A model generated the notes under the pieces. The model ran no database searches and was not told the DNA's origin. It worked only from the letters and a program-made list of their open reading frames with translations. From assembly GCF_047495875.1 (NCBI RefSeq), contig NC_092474.1, forward strand, positions 16,095,851-16,159,850: 64,000 nucleotides of DNA, read 5' to 3'. A program made the translations under genes and the position numbers. The DNA is from Pithys albifrons albifrons (Eukaryota > Chordata > Aves > Passeriformes > Thamnophilidae). Positions 26,063-36,920 of the stretch are shown here, piece by piece (the stretch's first letter is position 1; each line of letters starts with the position of its first letter).

Positions 26063-29000
26063 CCCATTACCTTTACAAAAAGCACAATGGCTTTCTGTCC
26101 TGGCACCTTTTCCCTGGGAGGAGTCTTCATTGGTCTGGAATTCTGGGCTGTAAAATGGCACTTTCTGGGACCAGCACGTGGCACGCACTGTCGTGCTTTG
26201 CGCCCAGGGAAAAGGAGGCAACCTCTGGCTCTCAGATGCCAATGACGGGCCCCCATTAACACTAGAAATGGAACAATCGCTTTCTGTCCTGGGAGCCCTT
26301 TCCCTGGGAGGAGTCGTCAGCCATCTGGTATCCTGGGCTGAACAAAGCACTTTCTCTGACCTGCACGTGGCAGGCACCATCTAGCTTTGCGCCCAGGGAA
26401 AAGGTGGCAGCCTTGGGCTCTCAGGTGCCAACGATGGGTCCCCGTTAACACTAGATAAATAACAATCGCTTTCTGTCCTGGCACCTTTTCCCAGGGAGGA
26501 ATTTTCGTCCATCTGGAATTCTGGGCTGAAAAACGGCACTTCCCCGGACCTGCAAGTGGAACGCACCGTTGAGCTTTGTGCCCAGGCAAAAGGTGGCAGC
26601 CTTGGGCTCTCAGGTGCCAATGATGGGGCCCCATTACCCCTAGAAAAAGAACAATCGCTTTCTGTCCTGGCACCTTTTCCCTGGGTGGAATCTTCATTGG
26701 TCTGGAATTCTGGGCTGAAAACGCCTCTTTCCCTTACCCGCATGTGGCACGCACCGTCGAGCTTTGCGCCCAGGGAAAAGGTGGCAGCCCTGGGCTCTCA
26801 GCTGCCAATTTTTGGGCCCCATTAACCCTAGAAAAGGCACAATGGCTTTCTGTCCTGGCACCTTTTCCCAGGGAGAAATCTTCGCTGGCCCGGAATTCTG
26901 GGATGAGAAACGGCACATTCCCGGACTTGCAAGTGGCACGCGCCGTCGACATTTGCGCTCAGGGAAAGGGTGGCAGCCTTGGGCTCTCAGGTGCCAAAGA
27001 TGGGGCCCCATTACCCCTAGAAAAGGCACAATTGCTTTCTGTCCTGACACCTTTTCCCAGAGAGGAATCGACTTCCATCTGGAATTCTGGGCTGAAAAAC
27101 GGCCCTTTCCCGGACCCGCACAGGGTATGCACCGTCGAGCTTTGCACCCAGGGAAAAGGTGGCAGTCTTGGGCTCTCAGGTGCCAATGATGGGTCCCAAT
27201 TAGCATTACAAAATACACAATGGCTTTGTCTCCTGGTACCTTTTCCCTCTGAGGAATCTTCATAGGTCTGGAATTCTGGGCTGAAAAATGGCACTTTCCC
27301 GGACCCGCACGTGGAACGCTCCGTCGAGCTTTGCGCCCAGGGAAAAGGTGGCAGCCTTGGGCTCTCAGGTGTCAATTTTGGGGCCCCATTAACCCTAGAA
27401 AAGGCACAATTGCTTTCTGTCCTGGCACCTTTTCCCTGGGAGAAATCTTCATCGGCCTCGAATTCTGGGATGAGAAACAGCACATACCTGGACCCGCAAG
27501 TGGCACGCACCATTGAGCTTTGCGCTCAAGGAAAAGGTTGCAGCCTTGGGCTCTCAGGTGTCAATGATGGAGCCCCATTAACCCTAGAAAAGGAACAATC
27601 GCTTTCTGTCCTGGCACCTTTTCCCAGGGAGGAATTATCATCGGTCTGGAATTCTGGAATAAGAAACGGCAATTTCTCGGACCCTCACGTAGCACGCATG
27701 GTCGAGCTTTGCGCCCAGGGTATAGGAGGCAGCCTTGGGCTCTCAGGTGCCAATGATGGGGCCCGATTAACTCTAGAAATGGAACAATCGCTTTCTGTCC
27801 TGGCACCTTTTCCCTGGGAGGAATCTTCATTGGTCTGGAATTCTGGGCTGAAAACGGCACTTTCCCTTACCCGCATGTGGCACGCACCGTCGAGCTTTGC
27901 GTCCAGGGAAAAGGTGGCAGCCCTGGGCTCTCAGCTGCCAATTTTGGGGCCCCATTAACCCTAGAAAAGGCACAATCGCTTTCTGTCCTGGCACCTTTTC
28001 CCAGTGAGAAATCTTCGCTGGCCCGGAATTTTGGGATGAGAAACGGCACATTCCCGGACTTGCAAGTGGTACGCGCCGTCGGCATTTGCGCCCAGGGAAA
28101 AGGTGGCAGCCTTGGGCTCTCAGGTGGCAAAGATGAGGCCCCATTACCCCTACAAAAGGCACAATGGCTTTCTGTCCTGACACCTTTTCCCAGAGAGGAA
28201 TCGACTTCCATCTGGAATTCTGGGCTGAAAAACGGCCCTTTCCCGGACCCGCACAGGGTATGCACCGTCGAGCTTTGCACCCAGGGAAAAGGTGGCAGTC
28301 TTGGGCTCTCAGGTGCCAATGATGGGTCCCAATTAGCATTACAAAATACACAATGGCTTTGTCTCCTGGTACCTTTTCCCTCTGAGGAATCTTCATAGGT
28401 CTGGAATTCTGGGCTGAAAAATGGCACTTTCCCGGACCCGCACGTGGAACGCTCCGTCGAGCTTTGCGCCCAGGGAAAAGGTGGCAGCCTTGGGCTCTCA
28501 GGTGTCAATTTTGGGGCCCCATTAACCCTAGAAAAGGCACAATTGCTTTCTGTCCTGGCACCTTTTCCCTGGGAGAAATCTTCATCGGCCTCGAATTCTG
28601 GGATGAGAAACAGCACATACCTGGACCCGCAAGTGGCACGCACCGTTGAGCTTTGCGCTCAAGGAAAAGGTTGCAGCCTTGGGCTCTCAGGTGTCAATGA
28701 TGGAGCCCCATTAACCCTAGAAAAGGAACAATCGCTTTCTGTCCTGGCACCTTTTCCCAGGGAGGAATTATCATAGGTCTGGAATTCTGGAATAAGAAAC
28801 GGCAATTTCTCGGACCCTCACGTAGCACGCATGGTCGAGCTTTGCGCCCAGGGTATAGGAGGCAGCCTTGGGCTCTCAGGTGCCAATGATGGGGCCTGAT
28901 TAACTCTAGAAATGGAACAATCGCTTTCTGTCCTGTGAGTCTCTTCCCTGTGAGGAGTCTTCATCCGTCTGGAATTCAGGGCTGAAAAACTTCACTTTCC

Positions 29001-29290
29001 CGGACAAGAAAGTGGTACGTGCCGATGATGTTTGCGCCCACAGAAAAGGTGGTAGCCTTGAACTCTGAGGTGCCATTATGGGGCACCATTGACCCTAGAA
29101 AAGGACAATTCGATTTCTGACCTGGCACCTTTTCCCTGGGAGGTGTCTTCGTCCGTCTGGAATTCTGGGTTCAAAAATGGCACTTCCCCAGACCCGCAAG
29201 TGGCACGTGCATTCGACATTTGTGCCCAGGGAAAAGGTGGCAGCCTTGGGCTCTCAGGTGCCAATGATGGGGCCCCATTAACACTAGAAA
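26063..29290 (-). repeat. Mosaic duplicated block built from 19.5-23.1 kb segments
   Basis: Three adjoining pieces match other parts of the inverted block in register. 26063-27803 matches about 19480-21220 (offset 6583). 27803-28398 matches about 22529-23124 (offset 5274). 28398-29290 matches about 20682-21574 (offset 7716). The piece at 27309-27790 also recurs at 28442-28923, an offset of 1133 bp or about 6 monomers. The joins fall inside otherwise normal monomers, as expected from unequal exchange or gene conversion between misaligned copies. Confidence 0.75.
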
Positions 29291-31260
29291 AATAACATTT
29301 GCTTTCTGTCCTGGCACCTTCTCCCAGGGAGGAATCTTCGTCCGTCTGGAAATCTGGGTTCAAAAATGGCACTGCCCCAAACTTGCACAAGGTACACACT
29401 GTCGAGCTTTGCGCCCAGGGAAAAGGGGGCAGCCTTGGGCTCTCAGTTGCCAATGATGGTGCCCCATTACCCCTACAAAAGGCACAATGGCTTTCTGTCC
29501 TGACACCTTTTCCCAGGGAGGAATCTTCATCGGTTTGGAATTCTGGTCTGAGAATCGGCACTTTCCTGGACCCGCAAGTGGAACGCACCATCGAGCTTTG
29601 CGTCCAGGGGAAAGGTGGCAGTCTTGGGTTCTCAGGTGCCAATGATGGGACCCCATTTCCTTTACAAAAAGCACAATGGCTTTCTGTCCTGGCACCTTTT
29701 CCCTGGGAGGAGTCTTCATTGGTCTGGAATTCTGGGCTGTAAAATGGCACTTTCTGGGACCAGCGCGTGGCACACACTGTCGTGCTTTGCGCCCAGGCAA
29801 AAGGAGGCAACCTCTGGCTCTCAGATGCCAATGACGGGCCCCCATTAATACTAGAAATGGAACAACCACTTTCTGTCCTGGGAGCCTTTTCCCTGGGAGG
29901 AGTCGTCATCCGTCTGGAATCCTGGGCTGAACAAAGCACTTTCTCTGACCTGCACGTGGCAGGCACCATCTAGCTTTGCGCCCAGGGAAAAGGTGGCAGC
30001 CTTGGTCTCTCAGGTGTCAACGATGGGTCCCCGTTAACACTAAATAAATAACAATCGCTTTCTGTCCTGGCACCTTTTCCCAGGGAGGAATTTTCGTCCG
30101 TCTGGAATTCTGGGCTGAAAAAAGGCACTTCCCCGGACCTGCAAGTTGAACGCACCGTCGAGCTTTGTACCCAGGCAAAAGGTGGCAGCCTTGGGCTCTC
30201 GGGTGCCAATGATGGGGCCCCATTAACCCTAGAAAAAGAACAATCACTTTCTGTCCTGGCACCTTTTCCCTGGGAGGAGCCTTCATTGGTCTGGAATTCT
30301 GGGCTGAAAACGGCTCTTTCCCTTACCCGCATGTGGCACGCACCGTCAAGCTTTGCGCCCAGGGAAAAGGTGGCAGCCCTGGGCTCTCAGCTGTCAAGTT
30401 TGGGGCCCCATTAACCCTAGAAAAGGCACAATCGCTTTCTGTCCTGGCACCTTTTCCCTGGGAGAAATCTTCGCTGGCCTGGAATTCTGGGATGAGAAAC
30501 GGCACATTCTCGGACTTGCAAGTGGCACGCGCCGTCGACATTTGCGCCCAGGGAAAAGGTGGCAGCCTTGGGCTCTCAGGTGCCAAAGATGGGGTCCCAT
30601 TACCCCTAGAAAAGGCACAATGGCTTTCTGTCCTGACACCTTTTCCCAGAGAGGAATCGACTTCCGTCTGGAATTCTGGGCTGAAAAACGGCCCTTTCCC
30701 GGACCCGCACAGGGTATGCACCGTCGAGCTTTGCACCCAGGGAAAAGGTGGCAGCCTTGGGCTCTCAGGTGCCAATGATGGGTCCCAATTAGCATTACAA
30801 AATACACAATGGCTTTGTCTCCTGGTACCTTTTCCCTCTGAGGAATCTTCATAGGTCTGAAATTCTGGGCTGAAACGGCTCTTTCCCTTACCCGCATGTG
30901 GCACGCACCGTCGAGCTTTGCGTCCAGGGAAAAGGTGGCAGCCCTGGGCTCTCAGCTGCCAATGATGGTGCCCCATTACCCCTACAAAAGGCACAATGGC
31001 TTTCTGTCCTGGCACCTTTTCCCAGGGAGGAATCTTCATCGGTTTGGAATTCTGGTCTGAGAATCGGCACTTTCCTGGACCCGCAAGTGGAACGCACCAT
31101 TGAGCTTTGCGTCCCGGGAAAAGGTGGCAGTCTTTGGGTCTCAGGTGCCAATGATGGGGCCCCATTACCTTTACAAAAAGCACAATGGCTTTCTGTCCTG
31201 GCACCTTTTCCCTGGGAGGAGTCTTCATTGGTCTGGAATTCTGGGCTGTAAAATAGCACT

Positions 31261-31290
31261 TTCTGGGAAAAGGCCCAATGGCTCGACCAT
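31261..31290. other. Inversion junction 2: - to + satellite, with copied filler
   Basis: The inverted satellite runs to TTTCTGGGA (ending about 31268). It is followed by GAAAAGGCCCAATGGCT, which differs by one base from the GAAAAGGCACAATGGCT found in many inverted monomers. Then comes GCTCGACCATGCGTGC in + orientation. The filler looks like a short copied piece of another inverted monomer. Short overlaps (GA on the left, GGCT/AGCT on the right) bridge the joins. Confidence 0.85.
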
Positions 31291-34200
31291 GCGTGCTACG
31301 TGAGGGTCCGGGAAATTGCCGTTTCTCATTCCAGAATTCCAGACCGATGAAGATTCCTCCCTGGGAAAAGGTGTCAGGACAGAAAGCGATTGTTCCTTTT
31401 CTAGGGTTAATGGGGCTCTATCATTGACACCTGAGAGCCCAAGACTGCCACCTTTTCCCTGGGTGCAAAGCTCGACGGTGCATACCACTTACGGGTCCGG
31501 GAAAGCGCCGTTTTTCAGCCCAGAATTCCAGACGGAAGTCGATTCCTCTCTGGGAAAAGGTGTCATGACAGAAAGCTATTGTGTTTTTCTAGGGGTAATG
31601 GGGCCCCATCTTTGGCACCTGAGAGCCCAGGGCTGCCACCTTTTCCCTGGGCGCAAAGCTCGACGGTGCCTGCCACATGCGGGTAAGGGAAAGAGCCGTT
31701 TTCAGCCCAGAATTCCAGACCAACGAAGATTCCTCCCAGGGAAAAGGTGCCAGGACAGAAAGTGATTGTTCTTTTCCTAGGGGTAAAGGGGCCTTATCAT
31801 TGGCACCTGAGAGCCCAAGGCTGCCACCTTTTGCCTGGGCACAAAGCTCGATGGTGCATTCCACTTTCAGGTCTGGGGAAGTGCCGTTTTCAGCCCAGAA
31901 TTCGAGATGAATGAAAATTCCTCCCAGGGAAAAGGTGCCAGGACAGAAAGCGATTGTTCCATTTCTAGTGTTAATGGGGGCCCGTCATTGGCATCTGAGA
32001 GCCAGAGGTTGCCTCCTTTTCCCTGGGCGCAAAGCACGACAGTGCGTGCCACACGCTGGTCCCAGAAAGTGCCGTTTTACAGCCCACAATTCCAGACCAA
32101 TGAAGACTCCTCCCAGGGAAAAGGTGCCAGGACAGAAAGCCATTGTGCTTTTTGTAAAGGTAATGGGGCCCCATCATTGGCACCTGAGAGCCCAAGACTG
32201 CCACCTTTTCCCTGAACGCAAAGCTCGATGGTGCGTTCCACTTGCGGGTCCAGGAAAGTGCCGATTCTCAGACCAGAATTCCAAACCGATGAAGATTCCT
32301 CCCAGGGAAAAGGTGCCAGGACAGAAGGCCATTGTGCCTTTTGTAGGGGTAATAGGGCACCATCATTGGCACCTGAGAGCCCAAGGCTGCCCCCTTTTCC
32401 CTGGGCGCAAACTCGACGGTGTGTAAATTGTGCGGGTTTGGGGCAGTGCCATTTTTGAAGCCAGATTTCCAGACGGACGAAGATTCCTCCCTGGGAAAAG
32501 GTGCCAGGACAGAAAGCAAGTGTTAGTTTTCTAGTGTTAATGGGGCCCCATCATTGGCACCTGAGAGCCCAAGGCTGCCACCTTTTGCCTGGGCGCAAAT
32601 GTCGACGGCGCGTGCCACTTACAGGTCCGGGGAAGTGCCATTTTTCAGCCCAGAATTCCAGACGGACGAAGACACCTCCCAGGGAAAAGGTGCCAGGTCA
32701 GAAATCGAATTGTCCTTTTCTAGGGTCAATGGTGCCCCATCATTGGCACCTCAGAGTTCAAGGCTTCCACCTTTTCTGTGGGCGCAAACATCAACGGCGC
32801 GTACCACTTTCTTGTCCGGGAAAGTGACGTTTTTCAGCCCTCAAATCCATACGGATGAAGACTCCTCACAGGGAAGAGGCTCCCAGGACAGAAAGCGATT
32901 GTTCCATTTCCAGGGTTAATCAGGCCCCATCATTGGCACCTGAGAGCCCAAAGTTGCCTCCTATACCCTGGGCGCAAAGCTCGACCATGCGTGCTACGTG
33001 AGGGTCCGGAAAATTGCCGTTTCTCATTCCAGAATTCCAGACTGATGAAGATTCCTCCCAGGGAAAAGGTGTCAGGACAGAAAGCGATTGTTCCTTTTCT
33101 AGGGTTAATGGGGCCCCAAAATTGACACCTGAGAGCCGAAGGCTGCAACCTTTTCCCTGAGCGCAAAGCTCGACGGTGCGTGCCACTTGCGGGTCCAGGA
33201 ATGTGCTGTTTGTCATCCCAGAATTCGAGGCCGATGAAGATTTCTCCCAGGGAAATGGTGCCAGAACAGAAAGCAATTGTGCCTTTTCTAGGGTTAATGG
33301 GGCCCCAAAATTGACACCTGAGAGCCCAAGGCTGCCACCTTTTCCCTGGGCGCAAAGCTCGACGGAGCGTTCCACGTGCGGGTCCGGGAAAGTGCCATTT
33401 TTCAGCCCAGAATTCCAGACCTATGACGATTCCTCAGAGGGAAAAGGTACCAAGAGACAAAGCCATTGTGTATTTTGTAATGCTAATTGGGCCCCATCAT
33501 TGGCACCTGAGAGCCCAAGGCTGCCACCTTTTCCCTGGGTGCAAAGCTCGACGGTGCATACCCTGTGAGGGTCTGGGAAAGGGCCGTTTTTCAGCTGAGA
33601 ATTCGAGACGGAAGTCGATTCCTCTCTGGGAAAAGGTGTCAGGACAGAAAGCCACTGTGGCTTTTCTAGGGGTAATGGGGCCTCATCTTTGGCACCTGAG
33701 AGCCCAAGGCTGCCACCTTTTCCCTGGGCGCAAATGCCGACAGCGCGTAACACTTGCAAGTCCGGGAATGTGCCATTTCTCATCCCAGAATTCCAGGGCA
33801 GCGAAGATTTCTCCCTGGGAAAAGGTGCCAGGACAGAAAGCGATTGTGCCTTTTCTAGGGTTAATGGGGCTCAAAAATTAGCAGCTGTGGGCCTAGGACT
33901 GCCACCTTTTCCCTGGGCGCAAAGCTCGACGGTGCGTGCCACATGCGGGTAAGGGAAAGAGGCGTTTTCAGCCCAGAGTTCCAGACCAATGAAGATTCCT
34001 CCCAGGGAAAAGGTGCCAGGACAGAAAGCGATTGTTATTTATCTAGTGTTAACGGGGACCCATCATTGGCACCTGAGAGCCCAAGGCTGCCACCTCTTCC
34101 CTGGGCGCAAAGCTAGATGGTGCCTGCCACGTGCAGGTCAGAGAAAGACCTTTGTTCAGCCCAGGATTCCAGACGGATGATGTCTCCTCCCAGGGAAAAG

Positions 34201-35849
34201 GCTCCCAGGACAGAAAGCGATTGTTCCATTTCTAGTGTTAATGGGGGCCCGTCATTGGCATCTGAGAGCCAGAGGTTGCCTCCTTTTCCCTGGGCGCAAA
34301 GCACGACAGTGCGTGCCACGTGCTGGTCCCAGAAAGTGCCATTTTACAGCCCAGAATTCCAGACCAATGAAGACTCCTCCCAGGGAAAAGGTGCCAGGAC
34401 AGAAAGCCATTGTGCTTTTTGTAAAGGTAATGGGGCCCCATCATTGGCACCTGAGAGCCCAAGACTGCCACCTTTTCCCTGAACGCAAAGCTCGATGGTG
34501 CGTTCCACTTGTGGGTCCAGGAAAGTTCTGATTCTCAGACCAGAATTCCAGACCTATGAAGATTCCTCCCTGGGAAAAGGTGCCAGGACAGAAAGCCATT
34601 GTGCCTTTTCTAGGGTTAATGGGGCCCCAAAATTGACACCTGACAGCCCAAGGCTGCCACCTTTTTCCTGGGCACAAAGCTCGACGGAGCGTTCCACGTG
34701 CGGGTCCGGGAAAGTGCCATTTTTCAGCCCACAATTCCAGACCTATGAAGATTCCTCAGAGGGAAAAGGTACCAGGAGACAAAGCCATTGTGTATTTTGT
34801 AATGCTAATTGGGCCCCATCATTGGCACCTGAGAGCCCAAGGCTGCCACCTTTTCCCTGGGTGCAAAGCTCGACGGTGCATACCCTGTGCGGGTCTGGGG
34901 AAGTGCCATTTTTGAACCCAGAATTCCAGACGGACGAAGATTCCTCTCTGGGAAAAGGTATCAGGACAGAAAGCCATTGTGCCTTTTGTAGGGGTAATGG
35001 GGCCCCATCTTTGGCACCTGAGAGCCCAAGGCGGCCACCTTTTCCCTGGGCGCAAACGTCGACGGCGCATGCCACTTGCAAGTCCAGGAATGTGCCGTTT
35101 CTCATCCCAGAATTCCAGGCCAGCGAAGATTTCTCCCTGGGAAAAGGTGTCAGGACAGAAAGCGATTGTGCCTTTTCTAGGGTTAATGGGGCCCCAAAAT
35201 TGGCAGCTGAGAGCCCAGGGCTGCCACCTTTTCCCTGGGCGCAAAGCTCGACGGTGGATGCCACATGCGGGTAAGGGAAAGAGCCGTTTTCAGCCCAGAA
35301 TTCCAGACCAATGAAGATTCCTCCCTGGGAAAAGGTGCCAGGACAGAAAGCGATTGTGCCTTTTCTAGGGTTAATGGGGCCCCATGATTGGCACCTGAGA
35401 GCCCAAGGCTGCCACCTTTTGCCCTGGCGCAAAGCACGACGGTGCGTGCCACGTCCTGGTCCCAGAAAGTGCCATTTTACAGCCCAGAATTCCAGACCAA
35501 TGAAGACTCCTCCCAGGGTAAAGGTGCAAGGACAGAAAGCCATTGTGCTTTTTGTAAAGGAAATGGGGTCCCATCATTGGCACCTGAGAACCCAAGACTG
35601 CCACCTTTCCCCTGGACGCAAAGCTCGATGGTGCGTTCCACTTGCGGGTCCAGGAAAGTGCCGATTCTCAGACCAGAATTCCAAACCGATGAAGATTCCT
35701 CCCTGGGAAAAGGTGCCGGGACAGAAAGCCATTGTGCCTTTTGTAGGGGTAATGGGGCACCATCATTGGCAGCTGAGAGCCCAAGGCTGCCCCCTTTTCC
35801 CTGGGCGCAAAGCTCGACGGTGTGTACCTTGTGCGGGTTTGGGGCAGTG

Positions 35850-36920
35850 CCATTTTTGAACCCAGATTTCCAGACGGACGAAGATTCCTCCCTGGGAAAA
35901 GGTGCCAGGACAGAAAGCAAATGTTATTTTTCTAGTGTTAATGGGACCCCATAATTGGCACCTGAGAGCCCAAGGCTGCCACCTTTTCCCTGGGCGCAAA
36001 TGTCGACGGCGCGTGCCACTTGCGGGTTCGGGGACGTGCCATTTTTCAGCGCAGAATTGCAGACGGACGAAGACACCTCCCAGGGAAAAGGTGCCAGGTC
36101 AGAAATCGAATTGTCCTTTCCTAGGGTCAATGGTGCCCCATCATTGGCACCTGAGAGTTCAAGGCTGCCACCTTTTCCGTGGGCGTAAACATCAACGGCA
36201 CGTGCCACTTTCTTGTCTGGGAAGTGCCGTTTTTCAGCTCTGAATTCCAGACGGACGAAGACACTGCCCAGGGAAAAGGTGCCAGGTCAGAAATCGAATT
36301 GTCCTTTTCTAGGGTCAATGGTGCCCCATCATTGGCACCTGAGAGTTCAAGGCTGCCACCTTTTCCGTGGGCGCAAACATCAACGGCGCGTACCACTTTC
36401 TTGTCCGGGAAAGTGCCGTTTTTCAGCCCTGAATTCCAGACGGATGAAGACTCCCCACAGGGAAGAGGCTCCCAGGACAGAAAGCGATTGTTCCATTTCC
36501 AGGGTTAATCGGGCCCCATCATTGGCACCTGAGAGCCCAAGGTTGCCTCCTATACCCTGGGCGCAAAGTTCGACCATGCGTGCTACGTGAGGGTCCGGGA
36601 AATTGCCGTTTCTCATTCCAGAATTCCAGACCGATGATGATTCCTCCCTGGGAAAAGGTGTCAGGACAGGAATCGATTTCTCCTTTTCTAGGGTTAATGG
36701 GGACCCATCATTGACACCTGAGAGCCCAAGGCTGCAACCTTTTCCCTGAGCGCAAAGCTCGACGGTGCGTGCCACTTGCGAGTCCAGGAATGTGCTGTTT
36801 CTCATCCCAGAATTCGAGGCCGATGAAGATTTCTCCCAGGGAAAAGGTGCCAGGACAGAAAGCAATTGTGCCTTTTCTAGGGTTAATGGGGCCCCAAAAT
36901 TGACACCTGAGAGCCCAAGG
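35850..36920 (+). repeat. Duplicate of the retroelement's insertion region (empty site)
   Basis: About 35850-36712 matches 45832-46695 at an offset of 9982-9983 bp. It shares rare variants such as CCCCATAATTGG, TTTTTCAGCGCAGAATTGC and a TAAACATCAACGGC form of the second arm region. A 1-bp difference (GGGAAGTGCC against GGGAAAGTGCC) accounts for the offset change. The match then continues from 36713 into the sequence right of the element (53788 onward), including the uncommon CTTGCGAGTCC. The site CATTGACACCTGAG at 36709-36722 is therefore an unoccupied paralogue of the insertion target. Confidence 0.85.

Larger units (their letters stand above)
5158..31270 (-). repeat. 189-bp satellite, block 2 (inverted, about 138 monomers)
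   Basis: The same monomer is present as its reverse complement. GAATTC recurs at 5193, 5382, 5571 and 5760, exactly 189 bp apart, and the last copy before the right junction is at 31236. The distance 5193-31236 is 138 x 189 minus 39 bp, so the period is held over 26 kb with only a few small deletions, for example at about 17026 and, as a shared loss of 12-15 bp, near 21553 and 23629. Higher-order units of 4 and 6 monomers and larger duplications lie inside and are listed separately. Both strands carry long overlapping ORFs of the kind expected from a period divisible by 3. Confidence 0.97.

Noticed and set aside
1..31270. Large palindrome centred on the first inversion junction
   Set aside because: Monomer types left of 5158 (diverged, with CCTTTACCC variants) do not mirror those to the right, so the two sides are not recent inverted copies of each other.
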